From Ciona intestinalis (taxonomy: Eukaryota; Chordata; Ascidiacea; Phlebobranchia; Cionidae): a stretch of 64,000 bases of DNA. Positions 40,001 to 46,100 of this stretch are shown here, piece after piece. The stretch is from positions 2,305,483-2,369,482 of the forward strand of contig NC_020177.2 of assembly GCF_000224145.3 (NCBI RefSeq). The letters are read 5' to 3'. The notes beneath the pieces were generated by a model. It was not told where the DNA came from. It made no database searches and saw only the letters and a program-made list of their open reading frames with translations. The first letter of the stretch is position 1. Each line of letters starts with the position of its first letter. A program made the position numbers and the translations under genes.

Positions 40001-42277
40001 ATTTAATTTACATATTAATATAACATATATTGAATACAATTGAAATTTCAGCTTCAAAAACAGTTATGATGCTTTTTGTAATTTAACCCAAAATGTTTAA
40101 AAATAGAACCAAATTTTTTTTTTATCTAAAACTTTTTATTCTCAGAAAATTGAGAATCTCAACGCAATGATTAAACTGGTTGATTCGTTTAAAGTAAACG
40201 ACAAGGAAAATCGTTTCGTTGAATTGGAAAATAAGATTTCTATGGTGCTTGGGACCTCTATGAAAAACTCAGAATATAAGGGTAAGGTTAATTGATTAGT
40301 AGGTTTTTTTAAAGTTTATTTATATATTGTCCAGCGCTGTAGCCCAGTTAGTTAGCTTGCCTCGTTGCTGCTACCATTGTGGGCGTATGTGTCCTTGGGC
40401 AAGACACTTAACGACAATTGCTCCAACCGAGTGGTCACTAATGGGTTGTCCAAATTATCTGACCATTTTTTACAGAACTTCATAAAACTATCGTTTTTTT
40501 ACAGAACTTCATAAAACTATCGTTTTTTTACAGAACTTCATAAAATTATCGTTTTTTTTACAGAACTTCATAAAACTATCGTTTTTTTACAGAACTTCAT
40601 AAAATTATCGTTTTTTTTACAGAACTTCATAAAACTATCGTTTTTTTACAGAACTTCATAAAACTATCATTTTTTACAGAACTTCATAAAACTATAGTTT
40701 TTACAGATATTCATAAAACTATCGTATTTTACAAAACTTCATAAAACTATCGTTTTTTTACAGAACTTTGGGCAGAGTGGCAAAATTTGAAACTTAGTGA
40801 AAAATCCCACGGTTCATATGAGTGGATGGACAGTGTGTTGGTACATGCCTTGAAAAATGGTGAGATCTTATTTCTTATTACCACGCTTATTTTCTTCCAA
40901 CTAAATGTAAATATGTCCTTAACTGCAAGCGTGTTTTAACAACTGTTGTTTCGTCGCTATATCCTGTATTTTCGTTTAAAATATTTCTAAATCTTCGCTA
41001 CCGTAATCGAATAGACAAATAAAGTTGTTATTAATTTATTATCCTAAAATAAATCGACCTAAAACATTGATTTTTTCTCTTTAAATGCTAAGACTTTTTT
41101 GCATTAAATCTGCCTCAGTGTCAACATTAAGTTTTCACACCTGTTCATGCATCATAGAAATTGTATTTAAACAGGGGAGTGGTTGTTGATAGATGGCGCC
41201 AACTTCTGTTCAGCGTCAGTTCTCGATCGAATGAACGCGCTACTTGAGCCACAAGGTGTCCTCGCTATCACAGAACGTGGTATTGTACAAGGGGAAGTAC
41301 CCACTATCACCCCTCACCCAGATTTTAGGTTTGTATTATGGAATTACCTGAGATATAGAATAGTGGTTACCGCGCTTGCCTCTAAGCCAGAGGTGACTGG
41401 TTCAAGGCTCGTTGCTGCTACTTGTGGGTGTATGTTTCCATGTCAAGACACTTAACGACAATTGTTTCAAGCCAGTGGTCACTAATGGGTTTTTTTAAAT
41501 TCTCATTCATACAGTAAAGCAAAAATGTTATAACCACCCAAAAAAGTTACATCGTAACTTTCAAGCCGGCTCGAGGTGTATGAAACAAAATATCTGCATT
41601 ATAAAGGCTACCGTTACCCCACCACACCAAGATATATAATTTACATTCTACTTCTCCCGCAAACATGCATTTATGATCTGGTGATTATAAATTCAATTTT
41701 AAAAATATCGTTTTTACCTTGTTTAATAAGTAACGCACTCAATACAGTGAATTTTTTGGTATTGATGGTGTGAACAAAGTATGTTTAAACGAGTCAATTT
41801 CTTAATTTTCTGATTATTTGTCTTTTGTAAACTTTATCGTTCTTCGACGAAATAAATTTCATTCATTTATTTTTTTATTTTTTTGGTCCATAGATTGATT
41901 TTTGCTTTGGACCCAACACATGGAGATCTTTCAAGAGCGATGCGTAACCGATGCCTTGAGATATCTCTTCTCCCACTAGATGTGGTTGCTGAGCAGAACA
42001 TGGAAACAGTATTAATGGAGAGTGAGGTCACCACAATCGCTCAAGCGAAGAGTTTGAACTTAACAGAATTCAAAATTTGCGAAAAAATTGTCGAAGATTG
42101 GAGGGAAAAAAATAATGGTGATGCAACAATGCTGTTTGTGATGTCACAGTGATTTATTTATGATGTAATGATTAAATTACAGGGGGTACGCAGAATCTTT
42201 CGGACGGTGAAATGTTAAAAATATTGGATTCAACATTAGAAGAAGTAAGAAGGGGGCTTTACCAGGATTTTCCGCAA
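10624..42277 (+). CDS. MDN1: Midasin (Rea1), N-terminal 2,332 residues in 50 exons; 3' half missing
   Basis: Midasin is the dynein-like AAA ATPase that pulls assembly factors off pre-60S particles in the nucleolus and nucleoplasm. Fifty exons with GT/AG ends add up to 6,996 nt without a phase clash (2,332 codons), skipping the duplicate copies of exons 27-29. The start MEHFHADIHNALKR matches vertebrate MDN1 MEHF. Six AAA modules follow in order, with Walker A motifs GPVGCGKT (306), GETGVGKT (628), GATSTGKT (1035), GETGGGKT (1337), GSPGGGKT (1694) and GASGSGKS (2006). Known midasins are about 4,900-5,600 residues; the linker, D/E-rich region and C-terminal MIDAS domain should follow but do not appear before the 42906-43030 gap or after it. 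Exon coordinates are given in the module entries. Introns carry many SINEs, MITEs and minisatellites. Confidence 0.95.
11200..11400 (-). repeat. Dispersed repeat A (retroelement 3'-end-like), reverse copy
   Basis: In reverse it reads toward AAATAAAGTTATTATT, with blocks GTTGTTTTGTCGCTATATC and TTTCTAAATCTTCGCTACC shared with 17375-17527, 18555-18745 and 40880-41045. The tail with an AATAAA and short-tandem end suggests a non-LTR 3' end; no ORF seen. Confidence 0.6.
11946..12205 (+). repeat. tRNA-derived SINE, copy lacking its first bases
   Basis: Contains box-B-like GGGTTCAAGGCT, TGTGTCCTTGGGACACTTAA, CAGTGGTCACTAATGGG, ACCCACAAAGTTACATGC and a GTTACATTCACAATATTCA tail. Lies in MDN1 intron 3. 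Confidence 0.8.
12743..13061 (+). repeat. tRNA-derived composite SINE, full-length
   Basis: The most complete copy. The tRNA-like head starts CGGCGCCATGGCATAGTGG (box A like TGGCATAGTGG) with box B GGTTCAAGGCT. The body has CTTGGGCAAGACACTTAACG, CCCAGTGGTCACTAATGGG and AATCACCCACAAAATAATC, and it ends TTACATTCATTCATTCATA. It resembles the composite SINE described from Ciona (Cics-1, from memory). Confidence 0.85.
13745..14033 (+). repeat. T-rich array with repeated TTTTCAGTGCAATAA, ends as the exon 6 acceptor
   Basis: About nine imperfect 28-30 bp units built on TTTTTTCAGTGCAATAAAT. The last one, TTTTTTTCAGTGCAATAAAC, is the true 3' splice site plus the first bases of MDN1 exon 6 (exon starts 14034). 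Confidence 0.8.
14270..14394 (+). repeat. Array of TTGATTGACATTTTTTT units ending in the exon 7 acceptor
   Basis: About six short units with TTGACATTTT. The last one reads TTTTGATTGACAG and supplies the acceptor of MDN1 exon 7. Confidence 0.7.
14585..17674 (+). CDS. MDN1: MDN1 exons 8-14: AAA1 (residues 306-604)
   Basis: Exons 14585-14638, 14967-15062, 15211-15305, 15779-15991, 16399-16520, 16837-17014, 17535-17674. Exon 8 is only 54 nt and holds Walker A GPVGCGKTALIE. Exon 9 has the QLSDDTDSKTLTGTY segment. Exon 10 has Walker B WLLLEDVDRAP, in which the usual DE pair is ED, as in other midasin AAA1 modules. Exon 11 begins in the middle of that helix and continues PLVESRRLSIPGRP. Exons 12-14 are the C-terminal small subdomain. 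Single-base GG junctions (G|GT) recur at exons 6 to 10. Confidence 0.92.
17375..17527 (+). repeat. Dispersed repeat A (retroelement 3'-end-like)
   Basis: Runs from TCTTCCAACTAAATGTAAAT through TTTCTAAATCTTCGCTACC to AAATAAAGTTATTATTATT, directly before the acceptor of MDN1 exon 14. Confidence 0.65.
18155..23320 (+). CDS. MDN1: MDN1 exons 15-23: AAA2 (residues 605-1021)
   Basis: Exons 18155-18276, 19329-19524, 19751-19817, 20144-20258, 20747-20918, 21301-21448, 21934-22058, 22574-22729, 23171-23320. Walker A is GETGVGKT (628-635), Walker B ILLDEINLAP (784-793), sensor-1 region AAMNPATDVGKRN (832-844) with the arginine-finger segment GIRNRFTEFF. Exons 16-17 hold the insert QQSSSGDLLGGFKP and HIQTCYSNKR. 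Exon 21 ends in the family-typical KPHYSLRTLCR. The exon 16 acceptor is the last unit of a minisatellite. Confidence 0.93.
18555..18745 (-). repeat. Dispersed repeat A, reverse copy
   Basis: Same family in reverse: GTAACGAAGATTTAGAAATA, ATATATCGACAAAACAACAG and TAGCTACACCTAGCCGACAAA-like end; MDN1 intron 15. Confidence 0.6.
18820..19328 (+). repeat. Minisatellite of about 42 bp, last unit forms the exon 16 acceptor
   Basis: About twelve units on the pattern CTGTTTAATTCACC, TTTACTCACTCCC, TGCTCTTTCAA. The final unit ends TGCTCTTTCAG and is the 3' splice site of MDN1 exon 16 (19329). All units are pyrimidine-rich. Confidence 0.85.
20319..20425 (+). repeat. SINE head fragment
   Basis: Contains CATAGTACAGTGGTTGGC, GGTAATGGGTTCAAGGCTCG and TATGTGTCGTTGGGGAGGG; stops before the SINE middle. 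Confidence 0.65.
20925..21190 (+). repeat. Tandem repeat, reverse form of the GTATTCATACACC family
   Basis: About four units of roughly 70-75 bp with GGCAGTGAGCATGAGGTGTA and GACACCCATGTTATA. It is the reverse complement of the arrays at 22125-22510, 32875-33130 and 36431-36690. Confidence 0.6.
21465..21830 (+). repeat. Tandem repeat with TGGGCATGGGAGTGGCAACC
   Basis: About five imperfect units of roughly 60 bp up to a longer period, sharing ACTCGACTGTGGGCATGG and ATGGATAAGTCACT; MDN1 intron 20. Confidence 0.65.
22125..22510 (+). repeat. Minisatellite of about 62 bp (GTATTCATACACCTCATGC)
   Basis: About six units with GTATTCATACACCTCATGCT, CACTGTCGAGTTATAACA and TTCTTATACACCA. In MDN1 intron 21; the open frames seen here on both strands are translations of the repeat. 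Confidence 0.8.
22866..23130 (-). repeat. tRNA-derived SINE, reverse
   Basis: Reverse copy from the AATGTAACTTACTTTATCC tail through TTACTTTGTGGGTCATT to the tRNA-like head, 40 bp before MDN1 exon 23. Confidence 0.8.
23467..23548. mobile_element. MITE half copy next to MDN1 exon 24
   Basis: Right half only: TTGTTTAAAACAGGATCAGG to CTTACCCAACAATACTATA, ending 16 bp before exon 24. Confidence 0.6.
23565..27261 (+). CDS. MDN1: MDN1 exons 24-29: AAA3 (residues 1022-1317)
   Basis: Exons 23565-23737, 24150-24327, 24829-25027, 25751-25846, 26701-26796, 27116-27261. Walker A GATSTGKT (1035), then the highly conserved RINNHEHTDIQEYVGSY, Walker B WVILDELNLAPTD (1098-1110), and FATQNPPGSYGGRK with AFRNRFVELHF. 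Exons 27-29 are the small subdomain (FITLRDLFRWAER, LLLAGRVRK, DHVVWTQPMRR). Exons 27-29 occur again, partly or fully, at 28130-29143; this first copy is complete and was used for the model. Confidence 0.93.
25038..25092. repeat. (TA)n microsatellite
   Basis: About 26 TA units in MDN1 intron 26, followed at once by a diverged MITE. Confidence 0.95.
25111..25305. mobile_element. MITE, diverged copy
   Basis: ATATAGTTGGGGTAAGATAGG start, TTACCCAACATTACTGTATA end, inner AGTGAACAAAGAATATTCAA block retained. Confidence 0.75.
25961..26125. mobile_element. MITE, right end truncated
   Basis: TATAGTAGGGCGGGGGATGATG start, breaks off after the AACACGATTTGGAT region. It lies inside the block that is missing from the second copy of this intron. 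Confidence 0.8.
26829..27095 (+). repeat. tRNA-derived SINE (first copy)
   Basis: Near-complete copy, GGCCCAGTGGCATAATGATC head to TAAGTTACATTTATTCATA tail, in MDN1 intron 28. The matching insertion is at 28718-28978. Confidence 0.8.
27343..27866 (+). repeat. 37-bp minisatellite, about 14 units
   Basis: Unit GGTTACTTTTATCATGG, TTGTGATTTTGACATGTTCA; variants GGGTAC/GGTTAC and GACATG/AACATG. Each unit contains GTTCAG|G. Present after exon 29 of the first copy; the second copy has about six units (29202-29425). Confidence 0.95.
28080..28129. other. Assembly gap (50 N)
   Basis: Run of N between two copies of the same MDN1 exon group. The left flank ends with the sequence that also precedes exon 30 in the right copy. 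Confidence 0.99.
28130..29143 (+). other. Second copy of MDN1 exons 27 (partial), 28 and 29: probable other haplotype
   Basis: Starts at the end of the 50-N gap. It contains the last 38 nt of exon 27 (28130-28167), all of exon 28 (28589-28685) and all of exon 29 (28998-29143), nearly identical to the first copy. Protein changes are few: KLEEEK/KFEEEK, KYIGRK/KYLGRK and GTENVE/GTKNVE. Exon 29 ends after two bases of a codon while exons 27 and 28 start at phase 0, so splicing from the first exon 29 into the second exon 28 would shift the frame. A real coding duplication is therefore unlikely; allelic copies laid in tandem fit better. Confidence 0.85.
28718..28978 (+). repeat. tRNA-derived SINE (second copy of the 26829 insertion)
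   Basis: Same insertion site relative to exon 28 as the first copy, with scattered base differences. Confidence 0.8.
29202..29425 (+). repeat. 37-bp minisatellite, about 6 units
   Basis: Same unit and position relative to exon 29 as the array at 27343-27866, but shorter. Confidence 0.95.
29666..33375 (+). CDS. MDN1: MDN1 exons 30-36: AAA4 (residues 1318-1655)
   Basis: Exons 29666-29846, 30243-30440, 30699-30800, 31434-31538, 32298-32383, 32703-32830, 33163-33375. Walker A GETGGGKTTACQ (1337), NCHANTEAADFIGGLRP, Walker B YILVDEISLADDSVLERLNS (1409 onward), sensor region MSTMNPGGDFGKKELSPALRN with RMTEIWCS. Exons 34-35 encode the SVRDLLTWASFM helix region. Exon 36 holds the HAACLVYIDGLGSG continuation. 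Exon 34 is read in a frame that gives GNGIDCDKTYASLVVEF; other frames there are shadows. Confidence 0.93.
30012..30215 (-). repeat. SINE, reverse, partial
   Basis: Tail AAATGTAACTTTTTTTTAC, GTGCTCTGTTTCATACACC and the GTTGACAATATAGACAATCC middle; head missing. Confidence 0.7.
31744..31950 (+). repeat. SINE, 5' two thirds
   Basis: Head TCGGCGCCGTGGCTCAGTGG, TGTGTCCTTGGGCAAGACAC and CACTAATGGGTTGTCC; tail lost. Confidence 0.78.
32408..32535 (+). repeat. Dispersed repeat B (retroelement 3'-end-like)
   Basis: GTCTGTAGAGTGTAACGGTC, CGCGTTTGTCAACTCTCTTG and GCAAAATAAATTTTAATAT end, shared with 36180-36300 and 62830-63023. Confidence 0.6.
32560..32702 (+). repeat. T-rich stretch with repeated TTTTTTTAG/TTGACA before exon 35
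   Basis: Four or five successive poly-T plus TAG acceptor-like sites (TTTTTTTTAGTTTGACAA, TTTTTTTTAGGTTGACA, TTTTTTTAGACTGACAAAC) before the used TTTTTTTTTAG. Confidence 0.55.
32875..33130 (+). repeat. Minisatellite of about 62 bp (GTATTCATACACC family)
   Basis: About four diverged units (ACACCTCATGCTTACTTTCG, TTATAACATGGG, TTCTTATACA) in MDN1 intron 35. Confidence 0.75.
34023..38335 (+). CDS. MDN1: MDN1 exons 37-43: AAA5 (residues 1656-1998)
   Basis: Exons 34023-34228, 34385-34507, 35257-35454, 36323-36430, 36805-36996, 37169-37252, 38219-38335. Walker A GSPGGGKTSLVAA (1694), RINLSEQTDASDLFGADLP, Walker B WVVLDELNLASQSVLESLN (D1764, E1765, split by intron 38), FACQNPVHEGGGRRGLPKSF with FLNRFTQ. 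The small subdomain includes WEFNLRDITRWCQL. Exons 38-43 are all phase 0, unlike the G|GT pattern near AAA1. Confidence 0.94.
34772..34990 (-). repeat. SINE, reverse
   Basis: Starts in the tail (GCATGGCAGGCAACGACAGT), AACACCTCGTGCCTGCTTAC, and ends in TGCCCACAATGGTAGCAGC near the tRNA-like part. Confidence 0.75.
35066..35240 (+). repeat. SINE, forward, partial
   Basis: GGGTTCAAGGCTCATCACTG to ACCCACAAAGTTAATAATG; with the reverse copy just upstream it forms an inverted SINE pair in MDN1 intron 38. Confidence 0.75.
36180..36300 (+). repeat. Dispersed repeat B (retroelement 3'-end-like)
   Basis: ATCAATAAGCGTGTTTTAAC, GCTTTTGTCAACTCTCTTG and CACAAAATAATTTCATTTACC; directly before the exon 40 acceptor. 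Confidence 0.6.
36431..36690 (+). repeat. Minisatellite (GTATTCATACACC family)
   Basis: Short units (TATACACCTCATGCTTACTG) then longer about 62-bp units; starts right after the exon 40 donor. Confidence 0.75.
37651..37837. mobile_element. MITE, diverged copy
   Basis: Recognisable from TGTTTTAAACAATCAACAATG and CATCTTATTCTACCCTAGTAT. Confidence 0.7.
37972..38168. mobile_element. MITE, TAGTAGGGTGGGG family
   Basis: TATAGTGGGGCGGGGGAAG start and CCCCCGCCCTACTATA end; 50 bp before MDN1 exon 43. Confidence 0.88.
38614..42277 (+). CDS. MDN1: MDN1 exons 44-50: AAA6 (residues 1999-2332)
   Basis: Exons 38614-38807, 39627-39729, 40146-40281, 40764-40859, 41175-41328, 41894-42117, 42183-42277. Walker A GASGSGKSRLVKT (2006), NSEMDAVELLGGFEQ, Walker B position WLLIDGANF (2177-2185) with no catalytic Glu after the Asp, as in vertebrate WLLMDNVNF, then ALLEPQGVLAITERG and LDPTHGDLSRAMRNR. 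AAA6 degeneracy is usual in midasins. Exon 50 ends ...LYQDFPQ at a GTACGT donor, phase 0. The next MDN1 exon is not found. Confidence 0.92.
39201..39396. mobile_element. MITE, TAGTAGGGTGGGG family
   Basis: TATAGTAGAATGGGGAAG start, CCCCCACCCTACTATA end. Confidence 0.88.
39457..39590 (-). repeat. SINE, reverse, tail half
   Basis: GAATGTAACTTACTTTATCC, GCGTGGCCAGAAAACGACAG, TGTTACTTTGTGGGTGATTC; stops before the head. Confidence 0.75.
39829..40010. mobile_element. MITE, diverged copy
   Basis: Inner AACAACGGTCTATGGGAGTC block is intact, both ends are eroded. Confidence 0.75.
40332..40462 (+). repeat. SINE, 5' half
   Basis: CAGCGCTGTAGCCCAGTTAG head to GGGTTGTCCAAATTATCTG; followed at once by the exon 47 splice-site array. 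Confidence 0.75.
40464..40763 (+). repeat. Minisatellite of 28-30 bp made of exon 47 acceptor copies
   Basis: Ten units of TTTTTTACAGAACTTCATAA plus AACTATCG. The array ends in the true acceptor TTTTTTACAG|AACTTTGGG of MDN1 exon 47, so each unit repeats the branch-to-exon junction including the first five exon bases. Confidence 0.9.
40880..41045 (+). repeat. Dispersed repeat A (retroelement 3'-end-like)
   Basis: TCTTCCAACTAAATGTAAAT to GACAAATAAAGTTGTTATTA; MDN1 intron 47. Confidence 0.65.
41352..41660 (+). repeat. SINE, forward, diverged
   Basis: TAGTGGTTACCGCGCTTGCC head, GGTTCAAGGCTCGTTGCTGC, GCTCGAGGTGTATGAAACA, ATTTACATTC end. Confidence 0.75.
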
Positions 42278-42289
42278 GTACGTTTTTTT

Positions 42290-42620
42290 GGGTTAACTCT
42301 GACCTAAATTAATTTTTTGGTCAACTCTAGCCTAAATTTATTTTTTGGTCTTTTCTGGCCTTAATTAAATTTTTGGTCTTTTCTGGCCTTAATTTAATTT
42401 TTGGTCAACTCTGGCCTAAATTTATTTTTTGGTCAACTCTGGCCTTAATTTATTTTTTGGTCAACTCTGGCCTTCATTTAATTTTTGGTCTTTTCTGGCC
42501 TTCATTTAATTTTTGGTCTTTTCTGGCCTTAATTTAATTTTTTGGTCAACTCTGGCCTTAATTTAATTTTTGGTCAACTCTGGCCTAAATTTATTTTTTG
42601 GTCAACTCTGGCCTAAATTT
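42290..42620 (+). repeat. 27-28 bp minisatellite after MDN1 exon 50
   Basis: About twelve units in two flavours, GGTCAACTCTGGCCTAAATT and GGTCTTTTCTGGCCTTAATT, each followed by a T-run. Begins 13 bp after the exon 50 donor. Confidence 0.9.
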
Positions 42621-42905
42621 CATGGTGTTTTTTACCATAGTACCTCATCCATATAGAAGCATAGCAGCATCTTATGGGTTAGGGAAACGGGCCAACCCTG
42701 GCCTAAACCCTAGATTTGATAGCGTTGTAACAGTAGAACCTCACCAGTATATAATATCATGGGGTTCTGTTTTAAAATTGGAAACAAAAATCTTGTGTCT
42801 TTTTTCATTTTCCTCTTTTTAAATTTAAAAATTTTTTCTTTTCTTTATGGAATAATTGGCGTATACATGCTTAAAACTAATATTTATTTAAACAACTTTT
42901 TTTAT

Positions 42906-43030
42906 NNNNNNNNNNNNNNNNNNNNNNNNNNNNNNNNNNNNNNNNNNNNNNNNNNNNNNNNNNNNNNNNNNNNNNNNNNNNNNNNNNNNNNNNNNNNNNN
43001 NNNNNNNNNNNNNNNNNNNNNNNNNNNNNN
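42906..43030. other. Assembly gap (125 N) between MDN1 and NUP188 fragments
   Basis: Run of N. Left flank is AT-rich MDN1 intron; right flank starts inside a SINE tail. Both genes are broken here. Confidence 0.99.
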
Positions 43031-43160
43031 AATCACCCACAAAGTAACATACATATTAACTCGTAAGCTGGCACGAGGTGTATGAACCCGTGTGATAACG
43101 ACTGTCGTTTTCCGGCCACAAGAGGACAAAATAAGTTACATTCATTCATTCATTCAATTC
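43031..43160 (+). repeat. SINE tail at gap edge
   Basis: AATCACCCACAAAGTAACAT to TTACATTCATTCATTCATTC; the head would lie in the gap. Confidence 0.85.
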
Positions 43161-43169
43161 AATTCCCAG

Positions 43170-46100
43170 ATGGAAAGATTACAAGGCACTTTTCCCGTCA
43201 CAGTAGCGACCATAGAACTTCTCACAGCTTTATTGGAATGTTCATTCAAGCGTGAAGGGCCAACAAACGCGCTGTCACGCCTCACCGAATTCATCATGAC
43301 CGAAATTTTTTGTTCGTTTCACGACTGGCAACGAAATGATGTTGGGTCTTGGGAAAAAATTGGTGGGAAATGAGATTTTCTGTTTTTTCATTTTTTAGAG
43401 AAATATGAATGTAATCTATCCCATTTTTGCTCATAAAAACCGCAGCAAATAAAAAAACTGTCCGCCAAAATTTTTAAAAATAAGCTTGATTGGACTGCAC
43501 TAGCAAACTTCTTGAACGTCAAAATAATACTTTATACTTATCGGGAGCAGACATGCAGACTTTTTAGAGCGAAAAAGCGAGTGTTTCTTTGTCCACAATT
43601 GGAGCAGATAAATGCACTATTCAGAGAGAAAAGTAGAGTGTTTATTTATCAACGATTGAAGCTGACTTAGTCGCGAATATGACGAAACATTGCATTATAA
43701 AAAAAATCTTAAAATTACAAAATGATCGGCGTTTGTCATGTGCACTCATTGTGTATCCCTGGAGTACAAGTTATAACTCGTGTTAGAACTTTAAATACCA
43801 CTAGCCTATACTCACAGGGCTTCGTTGCCTTGAGATGTGCCACTTAATACTTGGTGCATCAACCAGTGTGAAAAGTGTGTCCTCCCTTCAATCAAGTATT
43901 GTGAGGATTTTATCTTCAGCCTCTGGATCGGATGTTTTACTCCGGATGACGTGCATAGATGTCGATGCTCTTCATGCTCTTATTGCTGCAGAGGTAAGAG
44001 CTTCGTTATTTTAAAATTAAATTTCCCTGTTTTTTAAGTTAAATTACATCCCTGTTTTAATTTTTTCCCTTTTATTTTTACTTTTTTAGTTTTATCTTAT
44101 TTACTTATAAAAAGGGCTATTTAGATGGTCTACGTATGTGTTATGTGCCATAGTTTCTGCAAGAATGTAAGTTTAAACTACATGAAATTGGTTGGGAGCA
44201 TTTTCCAATTGTGCCTACGAACATACACTGTAATCTGTATCGGGCATTGGACCCAGTATTCTTCGTTTACAATAAAATATTAAAGTTATAAAAAAATCTG
44301 AAAAAAATCTAAGAAAAATTTATCTTTTTCCACAGCCATGCTCCTCTCTAGTCCACCGAGTGACAGAAATGGTTCGTCTCGGTTTTTCCGTCTTAAACAA
44401 CGTTTTACGCTTAGACGATTTAATTTCTAACGACGCAAGAGAACCTACGCAGCTCCACCAAGTGTTAGCTGCTCCCTCTGCTGGCCAGATTAATGTTATT
44501 TCTATAATCGCTGGTTATTTGTACCATCGACAAACCATCGTCCTTCCCCGTCTCTCTGTCGCCCTCTTAAGGAGGATTTCTCTCATAGCTCCAATGTCAA
44601 TACATGGGAGTCTCGGAGCAGACGTAGCTGCTGTGAGGTGTGTTTTGTATTGTTTTTTTTTACAGTTTTTACGGCTTTATAGTTTTTTTAAACTATTTTC
44701 TACAGTTGTTTTTGTAGTTTTGTAGGTTTTGTTTTTTTCACAGTTTTTTATTAGTTTTATCGATTTTGTTTTTTAAGTTTTTTTCTACAGTTTTTATATG
44801 CTTTTATAGGTTTTGAAGTTTTTAACAGTTTTATAGTTTTTAAGTGTTTTGTCTTTTTTTTGTTTTTAAATTATAATGTTTTACATTTTACAGTATTTTT
44901 TAATTTTTAAAGTCTTTTCTTGTAATTTTACAGAATGGTTCTAGTTTTTATTTCGACTAAAATCTAGTAAACTTTATTATACATTGCCTGTACACATATA
45001 CCAAATTTGTAAGGCAATAAACCTTTAATATCTTTTTTCTTAATCTTTCCTATTTTTAGATAATCTTTTAGTGGCTCATTTGATATAAAAAAAAGTTATG
45101 TATTTCTTTTTATACCAGATTAGCCACTAAAACATTATTTACATTGTTCTTAGTGGCAGAAATAACAGAATATTTTTTTATCAATACTTCCATGATCAAA
45201 CTCCTCATCATTTCATCCAGGGACATTCTTCTGTGTCGACTACAAGCAAGAGCAGGCGACCATCTTCTCAAGATCGGGATTCTAGAATTACTCGTAGTCT
45301 CCGTGCAGACTCAACCAGGACTTCTCGAACTTTTCCCTGACCTTGAACTTATTGATAAAACTAAGCCACAAAATGTGAGTATTTAAATGTAGCTTGCTTT
45401 ATATTTGTCTGGCGGGAAACGACAGTTGATATAACGCGGGTATTCTGTTATATACACCTCCTGCTTTTTTCTGTATGGCTGATAATTTGGACAACCCATT
45501 AGTGACCACTGGGTTGGAGCAATTGTTGTTAAGTGACCTGCCCAAGGTCACATACGCCCACAAAAGCAGCAACGACCAGCCTTGAACCTATTACCACTGG
45601 GTTTGAGGCAGGCGCACTAATCACTGTTCTATGTCACTTATTTATCTCATGGTAATTTTGTGTTAAACAAGTATGTTACAACCAAAGTCATCACATCTGG
45701 TGTGGCAAGACAGACATACACAGAAATTTTCTACATTGCATTAATCATTACGAACCAATAGTTATACTTTTTTCAATGATTTTACGGCTAACTGTCTGTC
45801 CCGGCCTATTTTTAATTTAAATGTTTGGTGCTTATGGTCATTCCTGCTTTAATTTTGTGACCACTACATAAAAGGCCAAAAACCCAACCCTGGCCTACAT
45901 TCTCTATGCCTCTTAGCTTGCCACACAGTAGAACCTCACCCATGTAGAATAGAATAAACACACTTATTATACCCGCAATTTCCAATCAATCTGGCATGCT
46001 ACACTAAAGTATGTTAACCTTGTAAAATAGAATATTTCAACCATGTAAATCTGCTAAAAACCCGCAAATTAATTAGCACTGATACACTATTTAGACTAAA

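Noticed and set aside
42759..43129. ORFs spanning the run of N
   Set aside because: Artefacts of translating the gap; flanks are intron and SINE.
43170..43172. ATG as start of a short NUP188 form
   Set aside because: Directly follows a CCCAG acceptor and aligns with the middle of NUP188; Met is an internal residue.
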